From Ruminococcus flavefaciens (lineage in GTDB: Bacteria > Bacillota > Clostridia > Oscillospirales > Ruminococcaceae), in the NCBI GenBank assembly GCA_002348905.1, contig DEBW01000181.1, forward strand, positions 2,880 through 17,041: DNA of 14,162 nucleotides, written 5' to 3'. Both the position numbers and the translations under genes were made by a program. The notes beneath the pieces were generated by a model. The model was not told the DNA's origin, ran no database searches, and worked only from the letters and a program-made list of their open reading frames with translations. The first letter of the stretch is position 1; every line of letters begins with the position of its first letter. Positions 5,114 to 13,336 of the stretch are shown piece after piece.

Positions 5114-5493
5114 TCGTTGCTGTCTCCTTTGCTCTCCTTTTCGAGCATCTCTATTACCTTCTGCCATTCCTTTTCCTCTGCACCGCTGTCTCTGGCAAGG
5201 CGCAGAGCAACACGAACCTTGTCATTCTCCATAATATAATCTGAGAGATCGGAAGATACAGTGTTTTCTCGCTCTCTTGCGGCAAGGTCAAACATTTTAT
5301 CCCTATCCTCTGCACTGAGCTTCAAAGCCTCAGCAAGCTGATACAGCTTTTCTTTTGCAGGCGGATAACGATGTCCCTTTTCAATATCGCTCATAAATGC
5401 AGGAGCAATGTCAAGCATTGCTGCGAGTCCTCGTAATGTAATACCGAGGCTTTTTCGCCTTTCCTCTATGAATTTTCCGAATATTCCTTCCAT
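5110..5493 (-). CDS. XRE-family transcriptional repressor
   Basis: A 127-residue DNA-binding protein. The helix-turn-helix is at residues ~8-55 (IEERRKSLGITLRGLAAMLD, then APAFMSDIEKGHRYPP), a standard XRE/Cro-cI type domain. The C-terminal part is charged and helical, as in ImmR-like repressors. ATG at 5493 (MEGIFGKFIEE) is chosen because GGAGG lies 8 bases upstream; in-frame starts at 5511 and 5523 would include that ribosome site. It is the first gene of a two-gene operon with the ImmA-like protease, from a consensus promoter carrying a tandem TGTTCGC repeat, so autoregulation is likely. It is divergent from the type I restriction operon. Confidence 0.9.
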   Translation of the reverse strand: MEGIFGKFIEERRKSLGITLRGLAAMLDIAPAFMSDIEKGHRYPPAKEKLYQLAEALKLSAEDRDKMFDLAARERENTVSSDLSDYIMENDKVRVALRLARDSGAEEKEWQKVIEMLEKESKGDSND

Positions 5494-5530
5494 TGCATTT
5501 ACCTCCTCCATAGATCTCAGCAAGCACCCT

Positions 5531-5544
5531 TGTTCGCTGTTCGC
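5531..5544. promoter_or_regulatory. Operator-like tandem repeat of the XRE operon
   Basis: TGTTCGC occurs twice head to tail (5531-5537, 5538-5544), located about +8 to +21 of the expected XRE transcript. It shares the heptamer with 4382-4396. Probable binding site of the XRE repressor. Confidence 0.65.
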
Positions 5545-5558
5545 TAAAATCTAACACT

Positions 5559-5587
5559 ATTATAACACGTCGTTCAGGTTTTGTCAA
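5559..5587 (-). promoter_or_regulatory. Consensus promoter of the XRE/ImmA operon
   Basis: On the - strand TTGACA (5582-5587), exactly 17 bases, then TATAAT (5559-5564): a perfect sigma-A promoter. A strong promoter with an operator just downstream fits an autoregulated repressor. Confidence 0.9.
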
Positions 5588-5617
5588 GCCCTTTTTTAAT
5601 TTTTTTCGCACAAGGTA

Positions 5618-5646
5618 TTCCATTCTGTCGGATTCTGTGCTATAAT
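5618..5646 (+). promoter_or_regulatory. Extended -10 promoter of the hsd operon
   Basis: TATAAT (5641-5646) is preceded by TG one base upstream (5638-5639), an extended -10. The -35 TTCCAT (5618-5623) at 17-nt spacing is weak. It lies 40 bases before the hsdM start and diverges from the XRE promoter. Confidence 0.75.
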
Positions 5647-5685
5647 AAAATATGTATAAGCATTTGCAGAACAGGAGTGCAAACT

Positions 5686-7512
5686 ATGGATAATGGAAAT
5701 TTCGGGCAGCTCGTTTCTTTTGTGTTCGGTATAGCGAACGACTGCCTTGTAGATGTATATGATGTGGGAGATTATCGTAAGATCATTCTCCCGATGATGG
5801 TTATCAGACGTTTTGACGCAGTTCTTGAACCTACAAAGCAAGAAGTGCTGAAAATGAAGAAACAGCTTGATGATGCCGGTGTGACCGAGCAGGACGATGC
5901 TTTGTGTGCAGTCGCTAAGGAAGCATTCTGCAACAGTTCTCCCTATACCCTCAGCGACCTCAGATCACGCACCAATCAACAGCAGCTCAAAAGTGATTTC
6001 ATTCTTTATCTTGACGGCTTTTCCAAGAATGTGCAGGATATTATCAAGAAATTTGAGTTCCGCAATCAGATAGATAAGCTGTCAGACCACGATATTCTTG
6101 GTCTGCTTATAACAAAATTCACAGATCAGTCAGTAAACCTTTCAAGCCGTCCGGTTGTCAATGCCGCAGGAGTAACTCTCCCTGCACTCGACAATCATAC
6201 TATGGGTACTGTCTTTGAAGAAGTTATCAGAAAGTTTAACGAAGAAACCAACGTGACCGATGCCGGACGGCATTTCACACCCCGTGATATTGTTGAGCTA
6301 ATAACCGACCTTGCATTTGTGCCGATAAAAGATAAGATTCAGAGTACAACTTACAGCATATACGACGGAGCTTGCGGCACCGGAGGTATGCTCACCGTTG
6401 CCGAGCAGAGAATCAGCGAGATCGCTGCCGAACACGATAAGAAAGTCTCTATTCATCTGTTTGGTCAGGAGAACGCTGATGAAACATACGCTATCGCTCG
6501 TTCGGATATGCTTGTTAAGGGCGAGGGAGCACAGGCTGACCATATCTTCTTTGGCTCAACTATTTCTAATGACGGTTTTTCGGGCAGGACATTTGATTTC
6601 TGCCTTTCAAATCCGCCTTTTGGTACACCGTGGAAAACCGATCTCAAAGCCTGGGGCGACATTAAGAAAGAGGAGATCACAGACAGCCGTTTTATCGTTG
6701 AATACGGCGGTAAGACACTTTCCCTTGTTCCCGATATCGGTGATCCGCAGATGCTTTTCCTTGCGAATAATATCAGCAAGATGAAAACGGACACGCCTCT
6801 CGGCACTCGAATCGTTGAAGTACATAACGGTTCATCGCTGTTTACAGGCAAAGCCGGACAGGGAGCTTCCAATCTGCGTCAGTTCATCATAGAGCAGGAT
6901 CTGCTCGAAGCTATCGTGGCTATTCCCGAAAAAATGTTCTATAATACAGGTATAGGCACATATCTCTGGGTGCTGACAAACAAGAAAGAAGAACGCCGCA
7001 AGGGTAAGATTCAGCTCATTAACGCTACTTCTTTCAAGTCTCCGCTGAGAAAGAACCTCGGTGAAAAGAACTGCGAGGTAACGGAAAAGATTCGGGAGCA
7101 GATACTTGAACTCTATATGGCTTTTGATAAGGCTGACAGCCGTTACAGCAAGGTTTTTGATAACAGCGAATTCGGCTATTGGGAAGTAACGGTATATACG
7201 CCGAGAATGGAGGACGGCAAGCCTGTTGTCGATAAGAAGGGCAAGCCGATCAAGCCTGACAGCGATAAAGAACAAGTGCCTTTCAGCTATGAGGGCGGTA
7301 TCGAAGCCTTTATCGAGAATGAGGTAAAGCCGTATTCACCACTCAGCTTTATCAAGCCGGGAACGGAAAAGGTCGGCTATGAGCTTTCATTCACGAAATA
7401 CTTCTATCAGCCTGTACAGCTTCGCAGCCTTGATGAAATAACTGCCGACATTCGTGCAGTTGAGCAGGAAACAGACGGCTTGCTTGATGATATTCTCGGA
7501 GGGGCGTTATGA
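5686..7512 (+). CDS. hsdM: Type I restriction-modification system methyltransferase subunit HsdM
   Basis: The N6-adenine methyltransferase subunit, which uses S-adenosylmethionine and works as M2S1 with HsdS, or as R2M2S1 for cleavage. 608 residues, a normal full length. The N-terminal helical domain spans ~1-170; AGRHFTPRDIVELI at 193-206 precedes the catalytic domain. The S-adenosylmethionine motif I, DGACGTGGML, is at 227-236, and the catalytic motif IV NPPF is at 309-312. The C-terminal part carries the helical region that contacts HsdS. ATG at 5686 is used: AGGAG lies 8 bases upstream, and the codons before it overlap the promoter. It overlaps hsdS by ATGA, so M and S are translationally coupled. 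All key residues are present, so it should be active. Confidence 0.95.
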   Translation: MDNGNFGQLVSFVFGIANDCLVDVYDVGDYRKIILPMMVIRRFDAVLEPTKQEVLKMKKQLDDAGVTEQDDALCAVAKEAFCNSSPYTLSDLRSRTNQQQLKSDFILYLDGFSKNVQDIIKKFEFRNQIDKLSDHDILGLLITKFTDQSVNLSSRPVVNAAGVTLPALDNHTMGTVFEEVIRKFNEETNVTDAGRHFTPRDIVELITDLAFVPIKDKIQSTTYSIYDGACGTGGMLTVAEQRISEIAAEHDKKVSIHLFGQENADETYAIARSDMLVKGEGAQADHIFFGSTISNDGFSGRTFDFCLSNPPFGTPWKTDLKAWGDIKKEEITDSRFIVEYGGKTLSLVPDIGDPQMLFLANNISKMKTDTPLGTRIVEVHNGSSLFTGKAGQGASNLRQFIIEQDLLEAIVAIPEKMFYNTGIGTYLWVLTNKKEERRKGKIQLINATSFKSPLRKNLGEKNCEVTEKIREQILELYMAFDKADSRYSKVFDNSEFGYWEVTVYTPRMEDGKPVVDKKGKPIKPDSDKEQVPFSYEGGIEAFIENEVKPYSPLSFIKPGTEKVGYELSFTKYFYQPVQLRSLDEITADIRAVEQETDGLLDDILGGAL

Positions 7513-8798
7513 AAAAGTATGGTGAGTATACTTCAACAGATGTAACATGGCTTTATGAAATTCCTGCCCATTGGAAATTATATCGTGCCAAGCGTGTTTT
7601 CAGCAATCCGAAAGAAAAGAATGAAGGCAATAAAGAAAATAATGTTCTTTCACTCACTTTAAAAGGGGTAATAAACAATGATATTGATAATCCAATTGGA
7701 TTATCGCCTTCTGACTATTCGACATATCAAATTTTTGAAGCAAATGACCTTGTATTCAAGTTGATTGACCTCGAAAATATATCTACAAGTCGTGTAGGAC
7801 TTGTTCATGAACGTGGTATAATGAGTTCTGCATATATTCGTTTTCAAGCCCGTGAAGATGTCAATATACGTTATTTCTATCTGTATTACTATTCCATGTG
7901 GCTCAGAAACATTTTTAATGGTTTAGGCGCAGGAGTTAGACAAACACTATCAGCATCAGATTTATTGGATATAAAAATCCCCGTCCCACCACGCCACGAA
8001 CAAGATCAGATCGTGCGCTTCCTTGACTATAAGACCGCAAAGATAGATAAGCTCATCAGCGGATATAAACGGCAGATTGAGTTGTTGGAGGAGAGGAAAC
8101 TGACCTTTATCAATGATTCGATAACTGGCAAAAACTGCGAATGTGAATATGTCGAATCCGGTGTTAATTGGATTGGGAAAGTCCCTATGCATTGGAATAT
8201 TGATAAGGTAAAACAGCATTTCAAAATATTGAAGCGTATCGCAGGCAAAGAAGGATATGAGGTTATATCTATAACCCAACAAGGACTAAAAATCAAAGAT
8301 ATATCTACAAACGAAGGACAAATGGCTGCGAGCTATGCCAACTATCAGTTCATTTATCCTGGCGAATATGCAATGAATCACATGGACTTGCTGACAGGAT
8401 ATATGGGGCTGTCCGATGTGTTTGGTGTTACAAGTCCTGATTATCGTGTATTTGCCTTAACAGATACAGAGAATTGTGACCCGAATTATTATTTATACGT
8501 ATTTCAGTTAGGATATAAGCGTAAGATTTTTTACGGATTAGGCAAAGGTGCAGCTAATAAAGGCAGATGGAGAATGCCTGCGATAAATTTCAAGAACTAC
8601 GATATTCCTGTGCCGCCGATAGAAGAACAGAAAAAGATAGTTGATATAATTCGTAAATACGAAGAAAAAATTGATTTTGCTATCCAAAAGGTTAATGAAC
8701 AAATAGCACTTTTGCAAGAATACCGCACACGACTTATCTCAGACGTAGTAACAGGACAGATAGATGTCCGTGATGAGGTAATACCCGAAATGAGGTGA
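7509..8798 (+). CDS. hsdS: Type I restriction-modification specificity subunit HsdS
   Basis: The DNA-recognition subunit that defines the bipartite target of the complex. 429 residues with two target-recognition domains, ~15-155 and ~218-360. Each is followed by a conserved spacer helix that starts IPVPP..EQ..IV (157-169 and 366-378). Each half also opens with a W..IP.HW-type motif (PAHW at 19-22, PMHW at 226-229), the usual internal duplication. GGAGGGG lies just before the ATG at 7509, which overlaps the hsdM stop. The first recognition domain is visibly richer in A and T than hsdM and hsdR, which fits exchange of specificity domains between strains. No second or silent hsdS copy or inverted repeats are seen, so no phase-variable shuffling in this window. 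Confidence 0.95.
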   Translation: MKKYGEYTSTDVTWLYEIPAHWKLYRAKRVFSNPKEKNEGNKENNVLSLTLKGVINNDIDNPIGLSPSDYSTYQIFEANDLVFKLIDLENISTSRVGLVHERGIMSSAYIRFQAREDVNIRYFYLYYYSMWLRNIFNGLGAGVRQTLSASDLLDIKIPVPPRHEQDQIVRFLDYKTAKIDKLISGYKRQIELLEERKLTFINDSITGKNCECEYVESGVNWIGKVPMHWNIDKVKQHFKILKRIAGKEGYEVISITQQGLKIKDISTNEGQMAASYANYQFIYPGEYAMNHMDLLTGYMGLSDVFGVTSPDYRVFALTDTENCDPNYYLYVFQLGYKRKIFYGLGKGAANKGRWRMPAINFKNYDIPVPPIEEQKKIVDIIRKYEEKIDFAIQKVNEQIALLQEYRTRLISDVVTGQIDVRDEVIPEMR

Positions 8799-8804
8799 TA
8801 GATC

Positions 8805-11759
8805 ATGGCAGTCAACATCAAGGAAAACGGCTTTGAAACGCTGATCGTGGACTGGCTGACACAGCATAATGATTACGAACAAGGCGATAATGCCGACTAT
8901 AACCGTGAGGTCGCTGTTGATGAAACAAGGCTTTTCCGCTTTTTGCAGGATACTCAGGCAGATAAGCTGGAGGAACTGCATATACTTGATACCCCACTCG
9001 AAAAGCAGAGGTTCTTTCAGCAGCTCACCAAGAAGCTGAGGGGCGACGGTGTAATAAAACTGCTCCGCAACGGCATGAAGTACAAACACAAAACACTGGA
9101 CCTCTTTTTCGTGCGTCCTTCCGCTGATAATCCTAATTCCGCAGAGCTGTATAAAAAGAATATATTCAGCGTGACAAGACAACTCCAGTATTCCCGTACC
9201 GATACACGGCTCGCACTTGACCTCTGCATTTTTCTGAACGGGCTGCCGATCATCACTATGGAGCTGAAAAATCAGTTCACCAAGCAGAATGTATATGATG
9301 CAGTCGAGCAGTATAAAAAAGATCGCAGTACGGCAGAGCCGCTGTTCAGCCCGAAACGCTGTATCGTGCATTTTGCCGTAGATGATAATGAGGTCAGAAT
9401 GTGTACCTGGCTCAAAGGAAAAAGCTCATGGTTTCTTCCGTTCAATAAGGGATATAAGGACGGTGCGGGAAATCCGCCCAATCCCGACGGCATCAAGACA
9501 GACTATCTCTGGAAAGATATTCTCACAAAGGACGAGCTGTCAAATATCATTGAGAACTATGTTCAGCTTACTTCCGAGAAGAATGAAGATACAGGCGAAA
9601 CCGAGGAAAAGCAGATATTTCCGAGGTATCATCAGTTACAGCTTGTCAAATCGCTTCTGTCCGATGCCAAGCGTGAGGGCGTAGGCGGACGTTATCTTAT
9701 TCAGCATAGTGCAGGCTCAGGAAAGTCCAATTCCATAGCGTGGCTCGCACATCAGCTTGTCGGACTGAAAGCCGACAATGGTAAAGAGATATTCGATACG
9801 GTTATCGTTGTCACCGACAGAATAAACCTCGATAAGCAGATAAAAAATACCATAAAGCAGTTCACACAGGTATCCTCTACGGTAGGCTGGGCAAAAAGTG
9901 CCGGAGAGCTGAAAGATTTGCTTGATAACGGCGTAAAGATCATCATCACCATTGTCCACAAATTCCAGTTCATCCTTGAAGATATAAGCGATGTTTATAA
10001 GAACAACAACTTTGCGATCCTTATAGATGAAGCACATTCCAGTCAGAACGGCAGCCTTTCTGCCAAGATGAATATTGTTCTTTCCGGCAACGTTTCTGAG
10101 GACGAAGATGAGCTTGAAGATAAGATCAACGATCTTATCGAGGGGCGTAAAATGGTAAAGAATGCAAGCTATTTCGCATTCACTGCTACACCGAAGAATA
10201 AAACGCTTGAAATGTTCGGTAAGAAAGAACGGAAAGCAGACGGAACAACAGAACCTTGTCCGCATTATGTTTATACGATGAAACAGGCAATCGAGGAAGG
10301 CTTTATTGTCGATGTTCTTCGTTACTATACCCCTGTCAGAAGCTATTATAAACTCGCCAAGACAGTTGAGGGCGATCCGCAGTTCGATAAGAAAAAGGCT
10401 CAGGGATTGCTGAGATATTATGTTGAGTCGGACAGCTATGCTATCGGTGAAAAAGCCGCTATCATGGTTGAGCATTTCCACAGTGAGGTCATAGCAAAAG
10501 GAAAAGTCGGCGGTAAGGCAAGAGCTATGGTAGTAGCTAACGGCATACCGAGAGCTGTTGAATACTATAAAGCTATCAGCAGACTTCTTTCCGAGAGAAA
10601 AAGTCCGTTCAAGGCTATTATCGCATTTTCGGGAACTGCCAATTATAATGGAAAGCAGATGACCGAAGCAGACATAAACGGTTTCCCAAGCTCCAAAATC
10701 GAAAAGACTTTCAAGCACGATCCGTACAGGATACTCATCGTAGCAAATAAGTTCCAGACAGGCTTTGACGAACCGCTTCTGCATACTATGTATGTTGATA
10801 AGGGATTATCTGATATTAAAGCAGTTCAGACACTTTCCCGTCTGAACAGAAGTCACCCCGATAAGAAAGACACATTCGTTCTTGATTTTGTAAACGATGC
10901 AGGAGTAATCAAAGAAGCGTTTGACCGCTATTACAAGACTACTATTCTTTCGGGCGAAACAGACCCGAATAAGCTCAATGACCTTATTGATACAATGGAA
11001 TCAATACAGGTATATACGCAAAACGATATTGATGAAGTAGTTGATCGTTTCCTGAATGGTAATGACAGAACCGTCATTGATCCAATCATTGATAAGTGCG
11101 TAGAGATTTATAAAGAGCTGATCGTCGAGGAACAAATAGAATTCAAGAGCAGTGCAAAGGCATATGTCAGAACGTATAATTTTCTTGCAGCCATTCTTCC
11201 GTATGGTAGTGTTGATTGGGAAAAGCTATCAATATTCCTGAATCTGCTTGTCCCGAAGCTGCCTTCTCCTGAAGGTGATGATTATACTGACGGTTTGCTT
11301 GAAGATGTTGACCTTGAAAGCTACCGTGTAGAAGCACAGGAAACAATGCGGATACAGCTTGACAATGAGAACGGCGAGGTCAATCCTGTTCCCGTCAGCA
11401 CAGATGTTGCTATTGCTGTTCCCGAGCTTGACTCGCTGACAAATATCCTGAAAGAGTTTCATGATATATTCGGAGATATTGACTGGACTGATGAGGATAA
11501 GGTCAAAAAGCAAATAGCCGATCTCCCTGGCATTGTAAGTCAAAATGAAACATATCAAAATGCTATGCGTTTTTCAGATAAAGAAAATGCAAGAGAGGAA
11601 AGCGATAAGGCAACATTTCAGGCGATTCTGTCAACGATGAGCAGCGGTATCGAACTTTACAAGCAAATACAAGCTAATGAATCGTTGAGAAAATGGGTAT
11701 ATAATATGGTCTTTAACGAGACCTATGATCCCAACATCGGGAATGCCCCAAGACCATAA
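8805..11759 (+). CDS. hsdR: Type I restriction-modification endonuclease/translocase subunit HsdR
   Basis: The motor and nuclease subunit that translocates DNA with ATP and cuts away from the recognition site. 984 residues, full length. The N-terminal PD-(D/E)xK nuclease has Asp139, then Glu153-Leu-Lys155 (MELKN). Superfamily 2 helicase motifs follow: Walker A SAGSGKS at 302-308, DEAH at 408-411, motif III FTATP at 459-463, and a late arginine-finger segment (QTLSRLNRSHP). The C-terminal helical region would dock on the methyltransferase. ATG at 8805 has AGGTGA six bases upstream and lies 6 bases after hsdS, so all three genes form one operon ended by the terminator at 11801. No broken motif is seen. 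Confidence 0.95.
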   Translation: MAVNIKENGFETLIVDWLTQHNDYEQGDNADYNREVAVDETRLFRFLQDTQADKLEELHILDTPLEKQRFFQQLTKKLRGDGVIKLLRNGMKYKHKTLDLFFVRPSADNPNSAELYKKNIFSVTRQLQYSRTDTRLALDLCIFLNGLPIITMELKNQFTKQNVYDAVEQYKKDRSTAEPLFSPKRCIVHFAVDDNEVRMCTWLKGKSSWFLPFNKGYKDGAGNPPNPDGIKTDYLWKDILTKDELSNIIENYVQLTSEKNEDTGETEEKQIFPRYHQLQLVKSLLSDAKREGVGGRYLIQHSAGSGKSNSIAWLAHQLVGLKADNGKEIFDTVIVVTDRINLDKQIKNTIKQFTQVSSTVGWAKSAGELKDLLDNGVKIIITIVHKFQFILEDISDVYKNNNFAILIDEAHSSQNGSLSAKMNIVLSGNVSEDEDELEDKINDLIEGRKMVKNASYFAFTATPKNKTLEMFGKKERKADGTTEPCPHYVYTMKQAIEEGFIVDVLRYYTPVRSYYKLAKTVEGDPQFDKKKAQGLLRYYVESDSYAIGEKAAIMVEHFHSEVIAKGKVGGKARAMVVANGIPRAVEYYKAISRLLSERKSPFKAIIAFSGTANYNGKQMTEADINGFPSSKIEKTFKHDPYRILIVANKFQTGFDEPLLHTMYVDKGLSDIKAVQTLSRLNRSHPDKKDTFVLDFVNDAGVIKEAFDRYYKTTILSGETDPNKLNDLIDTMESIQVYTQNDIDEVVDRFLNGNDRTVIDPIIDKCVEIYKELIVEEQIEFKSSAKAYVRTYNFLAAILPYGSVDWEKLSIFLNLLVPKLPSPEGDDYTDGLLEDVDLESYRVEAQETMRIQLDNENGEVNPVPVSTDVAIAVPELDSLTNILKEFHDIFGDIDWTDEDKVKKQIADLPGIVSQNETYQNAMRFSDKENAREESDKATFQAILSTMSSGIELYKQIQANESLRKWVYNMVFNETYDPNIGNAPRP

Positions 11760-11800
11760 GTTAAAATAATAGTATATTGATTAAGTGAATACAGATATTT

Positions 11801-11841
11801 GCACTCACAGAACAAGACTATGTTCTGTGGGTGCTTTTTTT
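11801..11841 (+). terminator. Terminator of the hsd operon
   Basis: A 14-bp stem (11801-11814 with 11821-11834, GCACTCACAGAACA with TGTTCTGTGGGTGC, one wobble), a 6-nt loop and seven T (11835-11841). Confidence 0.95.
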
Positions 11842-11880
11842 ATGTCATAATTCTTCTTAATTATTTTTTTCACGTTTTCC

Positions 11881-11918
11881 GTGCAAGTCCTGTGCAAGTG
11901 CCGTGCAAGCACAAGTCC
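11881..11918 (+). repeat. 11-bp-spaced direct repeats, candidate parC centromere
   Basis: GTGCAAG at 11881, 11892 and 11903 repeats every 11 bp (about one helical turn), with a degenerate fourth unit CACAAGTCC after it. It sits directly upstream of parM and its promoter, the same place as the 11-bp repeats of plasmid R1 parC. ParR is the expected binder. Confidence 0.75.
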
Positions 11919-11930
11919 TCCAAAAAGATA

Positions 11931-11936
11931 TATAAT
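11931..11936 (+). promoter_or_regulatory. Promoter (-10) of the parMR operon
   Basis: TATAAT at 11931-11936; the -35 region falls inside the GTGCAAG repeats with no good match. Binding of ParR to the repeats would cover the promoter, which fits autoregulation as known for ParMRC. Confidence 0.6.
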
Positions 11937-11943
11937 GGTTTCA

Positions 11944-11975
11944 GGTTCAAGAGATAGCGACAATATCTCAGAACC
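11944..11975 (+). other. 5' leader hairpin of parM
   Basis: GGTTC (11944-11948) with GAACC (11971-11975), and GAGATA (11951-11956) with TATCTC (11964-11969), around a 7-nt loop. It lies near the expected transcript start, 31 bases before parM; a stabilising or regulatory role is inferred. Confidence 0.45.
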
Positions 11976-12006
11976 AATTACAACATTTATATATGGAGGG
12001 TATCGC

Positions 12007-12927
12007 ATGAAAAGATACAACAATTTCCTGATCGTGGGCATCGACCACGGCTACGGGAACATCAAGACCGCCAACACGGTCACACCGACAGGCATCGCCA
12101 AGCTGGATGCCGCACCGACCTTCACAAAGAACACTCTGTACTATGACGGCAGCTATTATCTCATCGGCGAGGGACACAAAGAGTATCTCACCGACAAGTG
12201 GGAGGATAATGACAACTACCTGTTCACACTTATGGGCATTGCTCATGAGCTTAAGCGTGAGGGTATCACTTCCGCAGACGTACACCTCGCAGTCGGATTG
12301 CCGCTGACATGGGTGAACCGCCAGCGTGAGGACTTCCGCAGGTATATGCTCCAGAGGGAGAACGTGGACTTTAAGTATGAGGACAAGCTCTACTCCGTCC
12401 ACATTGTGGGCTGTTCTGTATTTCCGCAGGGCTATGCTGCTGTTGTTCCGTATCTGAAAGACATGATCGGATTGAATATGCTTGCCGACATCGGCAACGG
12501 AACGGTCAACATTATGAAGATCAACAACCGCAAGCCGATCACCACACAGAGCTACACCGAGAAAATGGGTGTGAACCAGTGCGTGAAAGCAGCGTCCAAT
12601 GCCATGATGAACAAGCTCAGCGTGACCGTTGATGAAACGATTATCCAGAGCATGATCCGCTACGGCAAGGCTGATATTGACGGCGAGTATGCCGAGGTTC
12701 TCAGACAGGCTATCTCGGATTATGCTGACGGCATCTTCTCTTTGCTCCGCAAGTATGAGTATGACCCAAAGCTGATGCGGCTCTACATCACGGGCGGCGG
12801 CGGTAAGCTCATTGAGAACTTCGGTACATACGAGCATGACCGTGTGACGATCATCGGAGATATATGTGCATCGGCTAAGGGCTACGAGGAGTTTGCTATT
12901 GCACAGCTCAGGAAGGATGGCAAGTAA
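12007..12927 (+). CDS. parM: ParM/StbA-type actin-like segregation ATPase
   Basis: An actin-like ATPase that forms filaments pushing plasmid or element copies apart. 306 residues, near the family's usual length. Phosphate-1 motif GIDHGYGNIKT is at residues 11-21, phosphate-2 ADIGNGTVNIM in the middle, and the adenosine motif YITGGGGKLIEN near the C-terminus; all are intact. ATG at 12007 has GGAGGG 6 bases upstream; earlier in-frame starts would run into the repeats and leader. It is followed after one base by the parR-like gene. Its presence shows that the surrounding DNA uses active partition, as plasmids and some integrative elements of Firmicutes do when excised. Confidence 0.92.
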   Translation: MKRYNNFLIVGIDHGYGNIKTANTVTPTGIAKLDAAPTFTKNTLYYDGSYYLIGEGHKEYLTDKWEDNDNYLFTLMGIAHELKREGITSADVHLAVGLPLTWVNRQREDFRRYMLQRENVDFKYEDKLYSVHIVGCSVFPQGYAAVVPYLKDMIGLNMLADIGNGTVNIMKINNRKPITTQSYTEKMGVNQCVKAASNAMMNKLSVTVDETIIQSMIRYGKADIDGEYAEVLRQAISDYADGIFSLLRKYEYDPKLMRLYITGGGGKLIENFGTYEHDRVTIIGDICASAKGYEEFAIAQLRKDGK

Positions 12928-12928
12928 T

Positions 12929-13336
12929 ATGGTGAAGATGACCTGTTTTCGCTTCAACCTTGACAATCCCGAACACGCTAAGGCGTGGGAATATCTGCAC
13001 AGCATTGATAAGGATAAGGTGAAGTCGGGCAACACCGCCGTTGTCAAGGCAGTCAACGAGTATTTCGACCGTATGCAGAAACTCTCGGATGATCCCTATT
13101 TCGAGAACCGACAGCGTGAGGAGCGTTTCGTTCAGCAGATCGTCAGCGAGGTCGGCAAGGCGTTTATCGCTGAAATGCCAAAGTTCCTTGCAAGTCTGAT
13201 GCTCGGTCTCAGTGCAGGTTATCCTATACCGACACCGCAGACTGCTGTTTCCTCAGTGACAGAAAGTAATAATAACACCGAGAACGGCGATAATGTGGAC
13301 TATTCTGCCATCGACTTCGGTTTTATCGGCGGTTGA
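12929..13336 (+). CDS. parR: ParR-like DNA-binding adaptor protein
   Basis: A 135-residue protein. The N-terminal ~50 residues look like a ribbon-helix-helix domain (TCFRFNLDNPEHAKAWEYL, then GNTAVVKAVNEYF), the fold by which ParR binds centromere repeats. A helical middle, then a low-complexity linker rich in Ser, Thr and Asn, and a short C-terminal peptide DYSAIDFGFIGG of the kind that contacts ParM. ATG at 12929 is one base after the parM stop; GGAAGGATGG in the end of parM is the ribosome site. ATG at 12917 is too close to it. The gene order repeats-parM-parR matches ParMRC systems. The assignment is by fold pattern and position. Confidence 0.8.
   Translation: MVKMTCFRFNLDNPEHAKAWEYLHSIDKDKVKSGNTAVVKAVNEYFDRMQKLSDDPYFENRQREERFVQQIVSEVGKAFIAEMPKFLASLMLGLSAGYPIPTPQTAVSSVTESNNNTENGDNVDYSAIDFGFIGG

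Noticed and set aside
9717..10784. Long open frame (355 codons) on the - strand opposite hsdR
   Set aside because: It lies fully inside hsdR over its helicase motifs, has no domain of its own and no suitable ribosome site.
11881..11918. CRISPR-like or replication iteron array
   Set aside because: Units are 7 bp at 11-bp spacing, far too short for CRISPR, and no replication initiator gene is adjacent; the ParM/ParR context explains them better.
11968..13056. Long open frame (362 codons) on the - strand opposite parM/parR
   Set aside because: It is an antisense shadow of well-supported parM and parR genes, with a composition (many Val, Leu, His runs) typical of reversed coding sequence and no recognisable domain.
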